A stretch of 64,000 nt of DNA, taken from assembly GCA_910591455.2 (NCBI GenBank), contig OU342817.1:10500415-10564414 (forward strand), in the 5' to 3' direction. Source of the DNA: Pholis gunnellus. Its lineage: Eukaryota > Chordata > Actinopteri > Perciformes > Pholidae. The position numbers were made by a program, and so were the translations under genes. This document shows positions 62,224 through 64,000 of the stretch, piece by piece (the stretch's first letter is position 1; the number at the start of each line of letters is the position of its first letter). The notes under the pieces were generated by a model that was not told where the DNA came from, did not search any database, and saw nothing but the letters and a program-made list of their open reading frames with translations.

Positions 62224-64000
62224 CTGGAAAATAAAGAGTGGGACCTTAGACCTGCTAGTTGTTTTGCTGAAGATCTAACTGGAGGACGGCCACATTGTGA
62301 CAGTCCTAAAAACCTGCATTCAGTGATTTTTTTGTTGCTCATTTGACAGCAGCGCGACACAACATCTGGCATTGTGGCGCTTTATGAAGTTGATGTGGTG
62401 AATGTGTTAGGAAACAATCCCCTACTACAGAGTGACATTCACTCAACTGGAGAATGCAAGTCTATTATTCACTTTCCTTTTAGTTCAGTTTTTAGTCTCC
62501 ACCAACGACATATCTGGCTCTTTAGCCTCTAAATCAGGGGTGTCAAACTCATTGTCGCTCTGGGGCCACATCAGCATCATGGTTGCCCCCAAAGGCGGGG
62601 GGGGGGGGGGTGGTGCTGCTCCTTTTTCGTCGGCGGGGAGGGTGGCTGCTGCTGCTGCTGCTGCTGCCACATACGCTGGTGGAGGTGTGCGCGGCGCGTG
62701 CGGATCGGGGAGGAGCTCCGCCGTGCGCGATACAACGGATATTTGTAAATTGTCCGACTTTTACATTTTTTTTTTTTGCTGGCGGATTCGCGGGCCACAT
62801 AAAATGACGTGGTGGGCCGGATCCGGCCCGCGGGCCGTATGTTTGACACCCCTGCTCTAAATGCTCCACTAAAGGTCACCAGCTATAGCTAACTTTGGCT
62901 ATCTGTCATTTGGTGCTGGGCACGTATGCGTACAGGTTTTTTGGTTTCATTTCTTTAGAGATTTTTTGCTGAGTGAATCAACACACTAAAATCGAAGGCT
63001 ATGAAATTCAAACAATAAGCTGAACGAGGCTAAAATAGTTTGTACAGTAAAGTCGAGGGGAGCAGCAGAGACACGTGATAATTCTCTGTGAGTTTGTCAC
63101 ATTAAACAGTCATTTGATCCTTTGTAAATATTAAAAGATTTGATCAGGGAAGCTTTAAGAACACTTAAACACTTTAACTTGACTCAAGAATGCTAAATCC
63201 AGACCATATTAATCCACCATGACAATGTATTTGGTTAACTTTCATGTTATTTAGCTTCATTACGATCATCATTTTGAGATAACTTGCGTGCCATCATAGC
63301 TCTAAAGGCTTGTAAGGCTTGATTTATTTTCAACATACTTCCACGAAACACCAACATTGCTTCCCTTTGTGCACCCCTTTGTCAACACTTGATTGAAAGT
63401 GTGAACATTAGTACTCTTCAACGTTAAAAAGCACACAAGGTACTCAGATGACCACAAGGGTCGTGACAGAAGGGAGAGCTATACATCAACACAGCCACCC
63501 AAACTCCGGTGTCAAGCACCATCCTGAACGGCACAGATCTCAGTCAACAGACGACCACTCAGACTGTCACGCGTTGCTTGTATGCCGTCTGACAGCCAGC
63601 GTCTGCCATGCGACTGTGGTCTGGCCTGGCTTGGCAGGCGCGCGCTCTCTTTCATGATGTTAACTGCTGCTAAGTGATGCTGCCAGGCTTTCTTTGACGT
63701 CACGTCAGCTGCAATTTCACTTTGTAAGCATATCTGTCTATTTCCTTCCAGGGCTTCATTCTAAGAGACATGGCACTATGAGGAGAGATTTTAAACTTTT
63801 GTTTACACAGGATTTAAACTGATGATTTCACTAACAGAGAGTAATACATACTGTACTAAACATATGTTATACAGCATACGATGTATCTTATTTCCTAGAA
63901 TGAAATAAGGTCGAGAGGAAAACATATCGGAAATGTCAATCTTGAGTAATTCTGGCAGTGGAATTCATCATGTGTTGCTGAAAAAGCTCTCAGCTGTAAA
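62224..64000 (-). other. mpp7 intron to window edge
   Basis: Carries the hAT element at 62535-62854. No SH3, PDZ or L27 coding exon could be found here, so this is taken as one intron continuing past the window. Confidence 0.5.
62535..62854. mobile_element. Non-autonomous hAT element with 8-bp TSD
   Basis: Starts CAGGGGTGTCAAAC and ends with its exact complement, a 14-bp terminal inverted repeat. CTCTAAAT flanks both ends (62527-62534 and 62855-62862), a perfect 8-bp duplication typical of hAT transposition. The 320-bp interior is GC-rich, with a G run and a GCT repeat (62646-62666), and ends in GGCCGGATCCGGCCCGCGG. It has no transposase. Intact duplication and termini suggest a fairly recent insertion. 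Confidence 0.92.

Noticed and set aside
62432..62869. Open frames of 100-142 codons near the right edge
   Set aside because: They run through the hAT element and its G and GCT repeats; not genes.

Overview
This is nuclear DNA of a bony fish, most likely a percomorph-type teleost. The species cannot be named from the sequence. The basis is multi-exon genes with GT-AG introns, many short introns, abundant CA/GT, CT and ACAG microsatellites, small inverted-repeat DNA transposons of fish type, and seven proteins that read as vertebrate orthologs. Exons were placed by eye from splice sites, reading phase and recalled family sequence. The phases close exactly across every gene listed.

Layout from left to right: abi1 (minus, last exons beyond base 1), acbd5 (plus), yme1l1 (plus), a ptchd3-like gene (minus), rab18 (plus), mkx (minus) and mpp7 (minus, 5' part beyond base 64000). 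From memory of the human map, this is the chromosome 10p12 block ABI1-YME1L1-ACBD5-PTCHD3-RAB18-MKX-MPP7, with acbd5 and yme1l1 inverted as a pair. ANKRD26, MASTL and ARMC4 are not seen here. Two gene pairs are head to head: abi1/acbd5 (about 1.4 kb between start codons) and ptchd3/rab18 (about 1.1 kb).

The genes do not form one pathway. abi1 acts in the WAVE actin complex. acbd5 is a peroxisomal acyl-CoA-binding tether to the ER. yme1l1 is the inner-membrane mitochondrial AAA protease. ptchd3 is a Patched-family membrane protein. rab18 is a GTPase of ER and lipid droplets. mkx is a TALE homeodomain repressor of tendon. mpp7 is a MAGUK polarity scaffold. The block is an old shared neighbourhood, not an operon-like system.

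Non-coding space holds a 0.55-kb ACAG/AG satellite and long poly-G runs in abi1 introns, several fold-back elements, one hAT-type element with a perfect 8-bp target duplication, and a few promoter motifs. I found no previously undescribed multi-gene system. The most interesting points are small: a 15-nt abi1 microexon, two GC-AG introns, an in-frame stop-free 72-nt intron in ptchd3, an expanded C-terminal segment in mkx, and an unusual CaaX end on rab18.
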